Positions 26,761 to 35,995 of a stretch of DNA of 64,000 bases are shown here, one piece after another; positions within the stretch are counted from its first letter, which is position 1, and every line of letters begins with the position of its first letter. The position numbers and the translations under genes were made by a program. The notes beneath the pieces were generated by a model. It ran no database searches. It saw nothing but the letters and a program-made list of their open reading frames with translations, and was not told the origin of the DNA. The DNA lies in contig NZ_FXAO01000001.1 of the NCBI RefSeq assembly GCF_900177645.1, positions 372,001 through 436,000 on the forward strand, read 5' to 3'. This DNA is from Arenibacter troitsensis. Its GTDB lineage: Bacteria; Bacteroidota; Bacteroidia; Flavobacteriales; Flavobacteriaceae.

Positions 26761-29337
26761 CTAAAAAGGATAATTTATACCTATGTTGAATACTGCATTG
26801 GATAGATTGTAGTCCCGAAACCATCTTTTTGAAGATTCTTCGGCCGGATTATAGGTTTTAAGACCCATATCCAATCTGAATACAAAATACGTAAAATCGT
26901 AACGGATTCCAAGACCGGTACCCAAGGCTATATCCCCAAGGGAGCGCAAATTTTCAAAGGTCGCCTTCTCGTCGGTGACATTGTCCAGGACATTCCAAAT
27001 ATTGCCGGCATCGGCAAAGAGAGCCCCTTTTATATCGCCTACTATAGGAAACCTGTATTCCAGATTAAAGGCAATTTTTAAATTTGCTTCGTTAAAGTCG
27101 TTTATGTTATCGGTCCTTCCTGGTCCTAGGGAATAGGGTAGCCAGGCGCGGTTGTCGTTGGAGCCACCGGCGAAATAACTTCTTACGAAAGGTATGTTGT
27201 CCGAATTTCCATAAGGTATTGCAATACCAAGGAAACTCCTAAAGGCCAAAACATTGGTCCTTGAGGTGCTCCAATGTTTTATATAATCCAATTCCGTTTT
27301 TATATATTGTGAAAAAGGTACGTTGAAAACCAATAGTTTGTCGTCTTCGCTGGTGTAGAAGGGAATTATTTTGGAAATTCCCGACAATAGGTTTCCGGCA
27401 CTTTCCAATTTAAGCCTAAACTGATAAAAATCGTTATCGGCAGTTCCGCTTTTGTTATTTTTCGTAAAAGTGTAATTGCTTGCAAATATTAAATTGTTTT
27501 CGGTGAGCCTTACTCTTCTTTCCTCAATACTGCTTACATCCTCATAATCAGTTTCGCTGGAAGATACCTCTCCATTTAGAATGGTATTGGTAAAGCCGGT
27601 GGTGCCTTCCGGAATAATCAACTGCAGATCGGTACCGTCATCTGTGGTCTTAAAATAATCGGCCAGGGCAGGTTCTGTTTCGTAATTGTCGGCAATTTCA
27701 TCCAAACTTTCATAAGTACTCTCGTATACGGCAAAAAATCGATCTGGGTTTACATTGCGGACAAACTGCACATTCAGTAATTCGGCAGTATTCTTTATAA
27801 AATCTGATGGGGACCAATTGTAGCCAAATACAGAATTCAAGGTTTGTTTGTCCAGCCCAATATTTTGTTGAAAACTTGTCCCAATCGATAATTTGGTTTT
27901 GGGAAGCATGTAGTTGGGTATAATTCGGGATGTCTTTAAAAAAGGAAACCAAATACGGGGCAGATTAAGGTTCATATCGGCACCCATCTCCAGAATATTG
28001 AAAAACCGGTTGTCCGCTATGTCCGGATCACTTGAGGCCCCTATGCTTATCCTTCCCGATATGCTAAGGTTTTCTGCCCCTTTGAACAAATTTCTGGCCT
28101 GCAGGGAGGGGCTAAACCCAATGCCCAAAAATTGAATGTTGGAGTGGGTTACGTCAAAATCGGTGCCCAAGGAGTATTTAGGACGAGGGGAAAGATAGAT
28201 ATTGGCAGTTAATTCGGATGCCGTACTATCTGCTACGAATTCAATATTTGGATATTTAAAAGTATTAAGGTTGGTAATCTGCCTGTATGTTCTAATCCGG
28301 TTAATTTCCCTGTAAATACTGTCTTTTTTTAGGAAAACGGCATCAGTAAGCGTTTTGGGCTTATAACGTAATTTTCCTTGATAATAGATCGTGAAATCCT
28401 TATAATCCACTTTTTTTAGACTGTCCAATCCATTATTGAAGGTATAGTCCGTGTAAATATTGATTTTTTTAAAGGTATGGATCTTGTATTCCGATGTGGA
28501 AAGCGCATTATCCGTTCTAGTCTTTAAATCTTCGATATTTAAAAGGATATCCAATTTTTGGTTGTTCCCTAGTTTGGTGGTGTCCCCAATTAGATCATAT
28601 GAAATGGAGCTCTCTTGAAAATTGTGGATTCCATTGTTTCTAAAAAGATTGGTCAAGCGTTCCCTTTCACTATTAAAATTGTCCAGGTCTATTCGTTGCC
28701 CTGGTTTAATAAAGGAATCACTCTTATTGGCATTGTTGATGGAGTCCAGTGCAGAGGAGGTAATTTTTGTGGATATCGAGTCTATGACATAAGGAGTGCC
28801 CAAATCCAACTTGTAATTTATGATAGCGCGCTGTTTTCTAAGACTGGTATCTATTTCATAAGTGGTGGAGTTATTAAAATACCCTTTGCTTTTATAATAG
28901 GCATTCAGTCTTTGCAAAGACCTTCTTGTTCGTGAAGTGTCTATGACCATGGGAGGTTCTCCTATATTTTTTAACCATACGCTGGCCCCTTTCACCAAAA
29001 ATGATTCACCCAATCTTTCCACTTGTTTTTTAGAAAGGATATTGATGAGGCGCTGCTCCCTTTTTTCCTTTTTGTGCAACCAGGCCTGAAAGGAGGAATC
29101 TGGATTTTTCTTGGCTAGATTGTAAAGATTTAGCCTTAGGGGATACCCCAGCAATGCGCTATTGGGTTTTTGAAAAATAAGGCTATGTATATCCTCGTTG
29201 GTAATTTTTACACTATCGGCATAAATAAGATTTTTGGTCAGCAAGAGTTCATCATCAGCTACCCTTTTTGTTGCATTGCAGGAGGTAATTGCAATTACTA
29301 GCAATAATAATCCTATTTTCGTAAAGTTAAATAGCAT
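26761..29337 (-). CDS. tamL: TamL, lipidated TamA-type outer membrane assembly protein
   Basis: 858 residues from the ATG at 29335-29337, chosen because it starts a clean lipoprotein signal ending in ITSC; the longer frame overlaps the divergent trmH-like gene. Residues about 20-380 hold POTRA-like domains (FVADSTASELTANIYLSPRP precedes the barrel). Residues about 400-858 form a beta-barrel of the BamA/TamA type, with NIEFVADST, FSPSLQARNLFKGAENLSIS and the late GSNDNRAWLPYSLGPG and DAGNIWN segments typical of Omp85 proteins. Bacteroidota carry a lipidated TamA, called TamL. It should help insert outer membrane proteins, together with TamB, which is not seen here. Confidence 0.87.
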   Translation of the reverse strand: MLFNFTKIGLLLLVIAITSCNATKRVADDELLLTKNLIYADSVKITNEDIHSLIFQKPNSALLGYPLRLNLYNLAKKNPDSSFQAWLHKKEKREQRLINILSKKQVERLGESFLVKGASVWLKNIGEPPMVIDTSRTRRSLQRLNAYYKSKGYFNNSTTYEIDTSLRKQRAIINYKLDLGTPYVIDSISTKITSSALDSINNANKSDSFIKPGQRIDLDNFNSERERLTNLFRNNGIHNFQESSISYDLIGDTTKLGNNQKLDILLNIEDLKTRTDNALSTSEYKIHTFKKINIYTDYTFNNGLDSLKKVDYKDFTIYYQGKLRYKPKTLTDAVFLKKDSIYREINRIRTYRQITNLNTFKYPNIEFVADSTASELTANIYLSPRPKYSLGTDFDVTHSNIQFLGIGFSPSLQARNLFKGAENLSISGRISIGASSDPDIADNRFFNILEMGADMNLNLPRIWFPFLKTSRIIPNYMLPKTKLSIGTSFQQNIGLDKQTLNSVFGYNWSPSDFIKNTAELLNVQFVRNVNPDRFFAVYESTYESLDEIADNYETEPALADYFKTTDDGTDLQLIIPEGTTGFTNTILNGEVSSSETDYEDVSSIEERRVRLTENNLIFASNYTFTKNNKSGTADNDFYQFRLKLESAGNLLSGISKIIPFYTSEDDKLLVFNVPFSQYIKTELDYIKHWSTSRTNVLAFRSFLGIAIPYGNSDNIPFVRSYFAGGSNDNRAWLPYSLGPGRTDNINDFNEANLKIAFNLEYRFPIVGDIKGALFADAGNIWNVLDNVTDEKATFENLRSLGDIALGTGLGIRYDFTYFVFRLDMGLKTYNPAEESSKRWFRDYNLSNAVFNIGINYPF

Positions 29338-29379
29338 ACACGGCCGTGTCCTCATAGAAGTCAAAAATACATTATTTGT

Positions 29380-30102
29380 ATGGTTGTTAAAAGCCAAATA
29401 AAATTTATAAAAAATTTACAGCAAAAAAAGTACCGAACACAAAACAAGTTGTTTGTAGTGGAGGGGGTAAAGACCGTTAGGGAACTACTTGATTCTTCCC
29501 TGAAGGTCTATAGAATATATGTAACGGACAGCAAAGTGCTGCCAAGGGACGCCAATTTTGTGGAGTTGATAAGTGAAGGGGAATTGAAAAAAATGAGTGG
29601 GTTATCCACTCCAAATAAGGTTCTGGGCGTATTTCATATTCCAGAACCGGAACCATTGGATTTTTCGGACTGGGTCATTGCGTTGGATGATGTTAGGGAT
29701 CCGGGAAATATGGGAACCATTATCCGCCTATGCGATTGGTTTGGGGTCAAAAGCATAATATGTTCATCCAATTCCGTGGATTGTTATAATCCTAAGGTAT
29801 TACAGGCTACTATGGGATCTGTTAGTAGGGTAAATATTGTGTATGGCGATTTGCATGGGATTATTGGAAATTGCGGGGTTCCGGTCTACGGGGCATTTAT
29901 GGATGGTGCCGTGGTCTATAAGGAAGAATTTTCCAAAAAGGGAATATTGGTTATGGGGAATGAGGCCAATGGGGTGTCGGAAGTCATGGAAGCTTTGATT
30001 GGCAAAAAAATCAGCATTCCACAGTTTGGGCCTAAAACCGCAGAAAGTTTAAATGTGGCAACGGCCACCGCTATACTGTTAAACGAAATTAGAAGGGGTT
30101 AA
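29380..30102 (+). CDS. TrmH/SpoU-family RNA 2'-O-methyltransferase
   Basis: 240 residues. The N-terminal substrate-binding region is KSQIKFIKNLQQKKYRTQNKLFVVEGVKTV. The SPOUT knot motifs follow: ALDDVRDPGNMGTIIRLCDW (motif 1), VMGNEANGVS (motif 2) and IPQFGPKTAESLNVATATAIL (motif 3). It methylates ribose 2'-OH in rRNA or tRNA using S-adenosylmethionine. The exact nucleotide is unknown. It is convergent with porT (4-base gap), and trmH-porT-ubiE is a gene neighbourhood commonly seen in Flavobacteriia. Confidence 0.92.
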   Translation: MVVKSQIKFIKNLQQKKYRTQNKLFVVEGVKTVRELLDSSLKVYRIYVTDSKVLPRDANFVELISEGELKKMSGLSTPNKVLGVFHIPEPEPLDFSDWVIALDDVRDPGNMGTIIRLCDWFGVKSIICSSNSVDCYNPKVLQATMGSVSRVNIVYGDLHGIIGNCGVPVYGAFMDGAVVYKEEFSKKGILVMGNEANGVSEVMEALIGKKISIPQFGPKTAESLNVATATAILLNEIRRG

Positions 30103-30106
30103 CTTA

Positions 30107-30802
30107 CTATTCAAAAGTAAAGTTGATGAAAAGTCCCCTGGTCATCATAGCTTCAATATTGCCCGTCCACGGGCTATTGGGGTCATTATCCCTTATCAAT
30201 TCATCATTAATGGCGAAAACTCCTCGGATAGAGGGGGTAAACTTAAAATATTCCAAATAGAAATCGATCCCAAAACCCATTTCATAGTAATATGTGGTCT
30301 TTTTCATTCGGAAAGTGGCACTGCTGTTGTCGTCCAAACTTTGTTCATTGCTTCCAAGGTTTAATGAGGTAGATGCCCCGCCAACAAGAAATGGTTTCCA
30401 ATTCCCCAGTCTTTTGGTACTGACCTTTAGGAGCAAGGGAAAATTTATATAGGTCGATTTTACCTCCCTAATGGCATCCCTTTCGTTATCAAATCCCGGA
30501 AAACCCAAATTTCTCTGGTTGTAGTGGAGTCCAGGTTCAAATCGAAGGTCCAAAAATTGGTTGAGACGCAGTTCCCCGATCAGACCAACATTGAATCCAA
30601 ATGATTTGTCCACCAAAATATCGGGGAGATCATCTTTGTATTCAAATTTGAAGTCGTATTGATTAAAGCCTAAAAAATATCCCCAATTTAGTAATGGCTT
30701 GTCCTCATTTTCAAGGTTCATTACGGGTTTTTCATTAAACTGGGCAATTGCCGTGTTGCCTAGTGCATAAAAAACAATAAAAAGAACAAAAATATTTTTC
30801 AT
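30107..30802 (-). CDS. porT: PorT-like type IX secretion/gliding protein
   Basis: 231 residues with a cleavable signal peptide (LGNTAIAQ). The mature part is beta-strand rich with an alternating pattern (LNWGYFLGFNQYDFKFEYKD; FGFNVGLIGELRLNQFLDL; FEPGLHYNQRN; YYYEMGFGIDFYLEYFK) typical of the PorT/OmpW-like outer membrane barrel family. It is placed directly downstream of ubiE, as porT/sprT is in gliding Flavobacteriia. PorT is needed for the type IX secretion system. Assignment rests on family features and gene order. Confidence 0.85.
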   Translation of the reverse strand: MKNIFVLFIVFYALGNTAIAQFNEKPVMNLENEDKPLLNWGYFLGFNQYDFKFEYKDDLPDILVDKSFGFNVGLIGELRLNQFLDLRFEPGLHYNQRNLGFPGFDNERDAIREVKSTYINFPLLLKVSTKRLGNWKPFLVGGASTSLNLGSNEQSLDDNSSATFRMKKTTYYYEMGFGIDFYLEYFKFTPSIRGVFAINDELIRDNDPNSPWTGNIEAMMTRGLFINFTFE

Positions 30803-30805
30803 ATT

Positions 30806-31534
30806 TTATTTTGTAGCTACGTAAATAGAGGCAACCCCAAATGTTTGGGGTCTATTGTCTATACCTATAAACCCAATTTTAGCCAAAATATTGTTGAACT
30901 GTTTTCCATGTGGAAAGGCAGCTGCGGATTCGGATAAATAGGCATAAGCACTGCGATCTTTGGAAAACAGCTTACCAATGGCCGGGAGAATGTATTTGGT
31001 ATAGATTTTATACCCTTGTTTGTAGGGAGTTTTTGTGGGAATGGAAGTTTCGAGAACAACAAACGAGCCTCCGGGACTCAAGACCCTGTATATTTCTTCA
31101 AGTCCTTTTTCAAGATTTTCAAAATTCCTTACCCCAAAGGCCACCGTAACGGCATCAAAGGAGTTGGCTTCGAAAGGTAGATTTTCGCTGTCACCAACGA
31201 TCATTTTTATGGTGTTCCCAAGGTTTTTTTCAGAAATCTTCTTTTTGCCAACCTCCAACATTCCAGGGGAAATATCCAAACCGATAATCTCTTTGGCACC
31301 TGTTTTGATCATGTTTATGGCCAAGTCGCCTGTTCCGGTAGCAATGTCCAATATTTTGGCTGGATTTTTTTCGGAGACTATGGATACCACCCGCTTTCTC
31401 CATTTAATATCAATCCCAAAAGATATAACCCTGTTAAGTCCATCGTAATTTCCGGAAATGGTATCGAACATTTTTGTAACCTGTTCCTTCTTGCCCAACG
31501 TTGAATCTTTATATGGGGTTACCTTTTTATCCAT
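30806..31534 (-). CDS. ubiE: Demethylmenaquinone methyltransferase (UbiE/MenG)
   Basis: 242 residues from the ATG of MDKKVTPYKDS; upstream codons of the longer frame show no conserved sequence. The SAM-binding motif is ILDIATGTGDLAINM, followed by GLDISPGMLEVGKKK, the family motif GDSENLPFEANSFDAVTVAFGVRNF and the C-terminal FPHGKQFNNILAKIGF. It methylates demethylmenaquinone to menaquinone, the last step in menaquinone synthesis, at the inner membrane. It is co-oriented with porT, 3 bases apart. Confidence 0.95.
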   Translation of the reverse strand: MDKKVTPYKDSTLGKKEQVTKMFDTISGNYDGLNRVISFGIDIKWRKRVVSIVSEKNPAKILDIATGTGDLAINMIKTGAKEIIGLDISPGMLEVGKKKISEKNLGNTIKMIVGDSENLPFEANSFDAVTVAFGVRNFENLEKGLEEIYRVLSPGGSFVVLETSIPTKTPYKQGYKIYTKYILPAIGKLFSKDRSAYAYLSESAAAFPHGKQFNNILAKIGFIGIDNRPQTFGVASIYVATK

Positions 31535-31885
31535 AATCATTAAATTTTTGGTAAAGATACTATATAGAGCTAAAGTTATGCTTCTAATTTTTACAATTAG
31601 GGTTGACCTCTGTCTGTTTAACTCGTATATTTTAGAATACAACCCAATTTAATTATGTAATTTTGTCGCGCTTACATTCAGATTTTAATTGAAATATGCT
31701 TTTACAAGCTTCTTTCCTATATGGTATAAATGGATTTAATTCGAAATTCCAAAAGGAGTTATGCCAAGGAAATGGATTTAGTTTAGCATTGCTATTGGGT
31801 GTCTTACGGTTTGGAACCCTGGCAACGCTAAAGTGATCATTAATTATTGTGTACTTCGGTTGATGAAAAACAATTTATATAACAG
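31535..31885. other. 351-bp divergent intergenic region ubiE / trkA
   Basis: No gene or strong hairpin was found. The minus side near 31552-31559 reads TATCTTTA, a weak -7 box for ubiE, but no matching -33 element is clear. The trkA leader is long and lacks a recognisable riboswitch. Both promoters presumably lie here. Confidence 0.4.
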
Positions 31886-33235
31886 ATGAAAATTATTATT
31901 GCAGGGGCTGGTGAAGTAGGTTTTCATTTGGCGAAATTATTGTCTTATGAATCCCAGGATATTACTCTGATAGACAGTAATAAGGATAGTTTATCGTATG
32001 CGGACAGTCATTTGGATATTAGGGTGTTAAGGGGGGATGCTACCTCCATCGCCATATTAAAGGATGCACAAGTGGAAAAATCCGATTTGGTCATTGGGGT
32101 AACCTCTTCCGAGACCACTAATATTACCTTGTGTATGTTGGCAAAGCAATTGGGTTGTAAGCGAACAATAGCCCGTATTTCCAATGCTGAGTTTATTCAT
32201 AATAAAGAAGCCATTAGATTTTCGGACTTGGGAATCGATGAGCTGATTTCTCCAGAAGCTTTGGCTGCTACGGAAATACAACTTTTGTTGAATCAATCTG
32301 CATTTAACAATACCTATGAATTTGAGGAAGGTCTTTTGATTATGGTGGGCGTATCCCTGCCAAGTACCGCTCCTTTTGTGGGAAAGACGGTTATGGAGGC
32401 GGCCCAGATATTTTCAGAGCTGCATTTTATGCCCATTGCCATTCAAAGGATGGGTACCCAATACACCATAGTTCCCAGAGGGGATACGGTTTTTAAGGAA
32501 AATGATCAGGTGTACTTTATTACTTCCAGAGAAGGTTTGGACGAACTGTACAAACTTACCGGGAAGGAGAAGAAGGACATTAAAAATGTTATGATACTTG
32601 GAGGCAGTAAGGTTGGTTTTAAGACCGCTAGGGATCTTTGTAGAAATAGGTTTAACGTTAAGCTTATTGAGAAGAATAAGGAAAAAGCTTTCGATTTGGC
32701 GGATGAACTTCCCAATGCCCTTATCATTAATGGCGATGGTAGAAATGTGGAACTGTTGGAGGAGGAAAATCTGGAGGCTATGGATGCTTTCGTGGCTGTA
32801 ACTGGAAATTCTGAAACAAATATAATGTCTTGTTTGGTAGCCAAATCCAAGAATGTTAAAAAGACAATCGCCCTTGTAGAGAACATGGATTATTTTCAAT
32901 TATCGCACTCTATAGGAATAGATACCCTGTTAAACAAGAAGCTACTGGCTGCGAATAATATTTTCAGGCATATCCGGAAAGGGGAAATAGTAGCGATGAC
33001 CCGCTTGAATAATTTAAATGCCGAAATTTTGGAATTCATTGTAAAGCCAACTTCCCAAGTAAACGGGCAAATAATACGGGAGCTTGAATTTCCTAGGGAA
33101 GCTACTATTGGAGGTGTAATCCGCGACAATCAAGGGATTATTGCCCTAGGGGGATTTAAAATTACAGAGGGCGATAGGGTAGTGGTATGTTGTTTGCCAA
33201 GTGCCATTCCAAAAATTGAAAAGCTATTCCTGTAG
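31886..33235 (+). CDS. trkA: Trk potassium uptake NAD-binding protein
   Basis: 449 residues made of two similar halves. Each has an RCK-N Rossmann domain (IIAGAGEVGFHLAKLL at residues 4-19 and VMILGGSKVGFKTARDL near 230) and an RCK-C domain (the second ends VNGQIIRELEFPREA...GDRVVVCC). This is the standard double TrkA architecture. It binds NAD(H) or ATP and gates the TrkH channel in the cytoplasm. Its stop is one base before the trkH ATG, so the two are translated as a unit. Confidence 0.96.
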   Translation: MKIIIAGAGEVGFHLAKLLSYESQDITLIDSNKDSLSYADSHLDIRVLRGDATSIAILKDAQVEKSDLVIGVTSSETTNITLCMLAKQLGCKRTIARISNAEFIHNKEAIRFSDLGIDELISPEALAATEIQLLLNQSAFNNTYEFEEGLLIMVGVSLPSTAPFVGKTVMEAAQIFSELHFMPIAIQRMGTQYTIVPRGDTVFKENDQVYFITSREGLDELYKLTGKEKKDIKNVMILGGSKVGFKTARDLCRNRFNVKLIEKNKEKAFDLADELPNALIINGDGRNVELLEEENLEAMDAFVAVTGNSETNIMSCLVAKSKNVKKTIALVENMDYFQLSHSIGIDTLLNKKLLAANNIFRHIRKGEIVAMTRLNNLNAEILEFIVKPTSQVNGQIIRELEFPREATIGGVIRDNQGIIALGGFKITEGDRVVVCCLPSAIPKIEKLFL

Positions 33236-33236
33236 T

Positions 33237-34727
33237 ATGGGCCTAAATTCAAAAATTATCTTTCACCTCATGGGATTGCTATTACTTTGTAATGGTTTTT
33301 TTATGATTTTGGCTGCTGTGGTAAGCGGGGTGTATGATGATGGAGCCACCTTGGATATTACCCTAGCGGCCGTGGTTACAATGCTTGCTGGTGTTTTGTC
33401 TATGTTCTATACGCGAAACCACAAAAAGGAGGTTAAGCGAAAGGAGGGATACATTATTGTTACTTTTGGTTGGTTGGTAATGTCCGCATCAGGGATGCTG
33501 CCCTATCTTTTTTCCGGTGCCATACCCAACGTTACCAATGCTTTTTTTGAGACGATGTCCGGTTATACTACTACGGGAGCATCGGTGGTTGATGATATAG
33601 AGGCGTTGCCCGAGGGAATCCTTTTGTGGAGGAGTCTAACGCATTGGATAGGCGGTATGGGGATTATAGTCTTGGCCATAGCAATTTTGCCACTGTTGGG
33701 CATTGGGGGAATGCAGTTGTTCGCCGCGGAGGCTCCCGGACCAAGTGGGGATAAATTACATCCTAGGATTACCGATACCGCGAAGCGACTTTGGCTAATT
33801 TACTTTAGTTATACCGTGGCTGAGACCCTATTGTTGAAATTGGCGGGAATGTCCTTTTTTGATGCGGTAAACCATTCTTTGGCAACTCTTTCCACGGGCG
33901 GTTTTTCTACCAAAAATGCCAGTATGGCCTATTGGAACGATCAACCTTTGATTCAGTACATTGTTATTTTGTTCATGTTTTTGGCCGGAAGCAATTTTGT
34001 ATTGAGCTATTATGCCTTTAAGGGTAAAGTACAAAAAGTGCTTATGGATGAAGAATTTAAATTCTATTCCATCTTTATTTTTTGCTTTACCATAGTGGCC
34101 AGTTTGGTAGTTTATTTTCAGGCCAATGTGCCAATGTCCGATTTTCATCCCATGGTGTTCGGAGAGGTGGAAAGCGCCTTTAGACATACCTTGTTTCAAG
34201 TGGTCTCGGTAATTACGACGACAGGATTTGTTACTGCCGATTTTACCTCTTGGACACCCTTTTTGACCATATTCTTTTTCGGACTGTTTTTCCTTGGGGG
34301 GTCCGCTGGTTCAACCGCAGGGGGTATCAAGGTAATGAGGCATTTGCTTATTATTAAGAATGGGCTGTTGGAATTTAAGCGTACCCTCCATACCAACGCC
34401 ATAATTCCCGTTAGATATAACAATAAGACGGTACCTGAAAATATCGTTTACAATATCATTGCATTCTTTGTGCTCTATATGTTGCTATTCATTATTGGTT
34501 CCTTGGTGCTTGGTGCGCTAGGATTGGATTTTGAAAGTGCGGTGGGAGGGGCTGCATCCTCTCTGGGGAATGTAGGGCCTGCCTTAGGTACATTGAATCC
34601 GCTGGTCAATTTTAACAGCCTTCCTGCCTTAGGGAAATGGTGGTGTGGATTTCTAATGCTTTTGGGTAGGTTGGAGCTATTTACGGTATTGATCCTATTT
34701 TCGCCGTATTTTTGGAAGCGTACTTAG
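33237..34727 (+). CDS. trkH: TrkH-family potassium uptake channel
   Basis: 496 residues from the ATG one base after the trkA stop. About 12 hydrophobic segments. Conserved pore-loop motifs include SGYTTTGASVV, RSLTHWIGGMGIIVLAIA, LSTGGFSTKN, TTGFVTADF and GGSAGSTAGGIKVMRHL, with a fourth loop at SSLGNVGPALG. It is the membrane channel of the Trk system, taking up K+ with TrkA. Inner membrane. Confidence 0.96.
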   Translation: MGLNSKIIFHLMGLLLLCNGFFMILAAVVSGVYDDGATLDITLAAVVTMLAGVLSMFYTRNHKKEVKRKEGYIIVTFGWLVMSASGMLPYLFSGAIPNVTNAFFETMSGYTTTGASVVDDIEALPEGILLWRSLTHWIGGMGIIVLAIAILPLLGIGGMQLFAAEAPGPSGDKLHPRITDTAKRLWLIYFSYTVAETLLLKLAGMSFFDAVNHSLATLSTGGFSTKNASMAYWNDQPLIQYIVILFMFLAGSNFVLSYYAFKGKVQKVLMDEEFKFYSIFIFCFTIVASLVVYFQANVPMSDFHPMVFGEVESAFRHTLFQVVSVITTTGFVTADFTSWTPFLTIFFFGLFFLGGSAGSTAGGIKVMRHLLIIKNGLLEFKRTLHTNAIIPVRYNNKTVPENIVYNIIAFFVLYMLLFIIGSLVLGALGLDFESAVGGAASSLGNVGPALGTLNPLVNFNSLPALGKWWCGFLMLLGRLELFTVLILFSPYFWKRT

Positions 34728-34743
34728 GATGCAAAAAGAGGAT

Positions 34744-34780
34744 AAAAAAAATGGACGCCGATGTGGACGTCCATTTTTTT
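34744..34780. terminator. Bidirectional terminator between trkH and the aminotransferase
   Basis: TGGACG (34752-34757) and CGTCCA (34768-34773) pair, extended by an A-tract on the left and a T-tract on the right, giving a long stem with U-tracts on both strands. It lies between convergent genes. Confidence 0.85.
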
Positions 34781-34796
34781 ATGATTAAAGTCTATA

Positions 34797-35981
34797 TTAT
34801 AATACGGCCTTTATTCTGGCCATTGCCTCCCTAAGTTCCTTCTCGGAAGCGGCATAGGAAATACGTATACAATTGTCGTTTCCGAAGGCTTCACCAGTTA
34901 CGGTAGCCACATTGGCTTTTTCCAATAGGTATAGCGCAAAATCGGAAGCATTGTTGATCAATGTTCCGTTTAATGTCTTGCCAAAGAAGCTGGAAATATC
35001 TGGGAATACATAAAATGCTCCTTCTGGGACATTCAAGTTGAATCCCTTTATTTCACCCAATAGTTCCAATACAAGATCACGTCTTTTATGGAATTCGTCG
35101 ATCATAAACTTAATGGAGGATATTGGCGCATTAAGGGCGGCAATAGTAGCGCGTTGTGCAATAGAATTGGCACCACTGGTAATCTGTCCCTGAAACTTGG
35201 TGCAGGCCTTGGCGATCCATTCCGGACCTCCAATATATCCTATACGCCATCCGGTCATCGCAAACGCCTTGGAAACTCCGTTTACGGTTATGGTGCGGTC
35301 GTACATGCCTTCAATATTGGCTATACTTACATGACCTCCCCTGAAATTGATGTGTTCATAGATTTCATCGGATACCACAAAAATGTTGGGGTGTTTTCTC
35401 AAAACTTTGGCCAAACCTTCCAATTCCTCCTTGTTGTATACGGATCCACTTGGATTACAAGGGGAGCTGAACCACATCATTTTGGTTTTAGGAGTAATGG
35501 CTTGCTCCAATTGTTCCGGTGTCATTTTAAAATCGGTGTCAATGCTTGTAGGCACTTCTACGGGAACACCTTGTGCCAATTTCACAATATCGCTATAACT
35601 AACCCAATAAGGAGCAGGTAGTATAACCTCGTCACCATCATTGAGCATTACCATGGCAATATTTGCCAAGGATTGTTTTGCTCCTGTTGAGACTACAATC
35701 TGGTTAAGACCATAAGTTAGTCCATTGTCCCTTTTAAATTTATTGGCAATAGCCTGCTTTAGGTCGGCATAACCATCCACGGGGGAATAGCTACTGTAAT
35801 TTTGGTCTATGGCCTCTTTGGCTGCTTCCTTGATAAAATCAGGGATGTTAAAGTCGGGTTCCCCGAGACTTAAGCCAATGATATCTTTGCCTTCATTTTT
35901 TAATTCTCTGGCTTTGGCCGCCATAGCCAATGTGGCCGAGGTGGACATGGAATTGATCCTATCGGATAAATGGTTCTTCAT
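34797..35981 (-). CDS. aspC: PLP-dependent aminotransferase (aspartate aminotransferase type)
   Basis: 394 residues of the class I/II fold. Key features: IGLSLGEPDFNIP near the start, NPSGSVYNKEELE, VSDEIYEHINF, and the PLP lysine in VNGVSKAFAMTGWRIGYIGG. The C-terminal segment VTGEAFG and CIRISYAASEKELREAM completes the family pattern. It transfers amino groups between aspartate or a related amino acid and 2-oxoglutarate. The exact substrate is not fixed by sequence. It lies 14 bases after the desaturase gene, so probably in one transcript with it. Confidence 0.9.
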   Translation of the reverse strand: MKNHLSDRINSMSTSATLAMAAKARELKNEGKDIIGLSLGEPDFNIPDFIKEAAKEAIDQNYSSYSPVDGYADLKQAIANKFKRDNGLTYGLNQIVVSTGAKQSLANIAMVMLNDGDEVILPAPYWVSYSDIVKLAQGVPVEVPTSIDTDFKMTPEQLEQAITPKTKMMWFSSPCNPSGSVYNKEELEGLAKVLRKHPNIFVVSDEIYEHINFRGGHVSIANIEGMYDRTITVNGVSKAFAMTGWRIGYIGGPEWIAKACTKFQGQITSGANSIAQRATIAALNAPISSIKFMIDEFHKRRDLVLELLGEIKGFNLNVPEGAFYVFPDISSFFGKTLNGTLINNASDFALYLLEKANVATVTGEAFGNDNCIRISYAASEKELREAMARIKAVL

Positions 35982-35995
35982 TTTTATATTGTAAT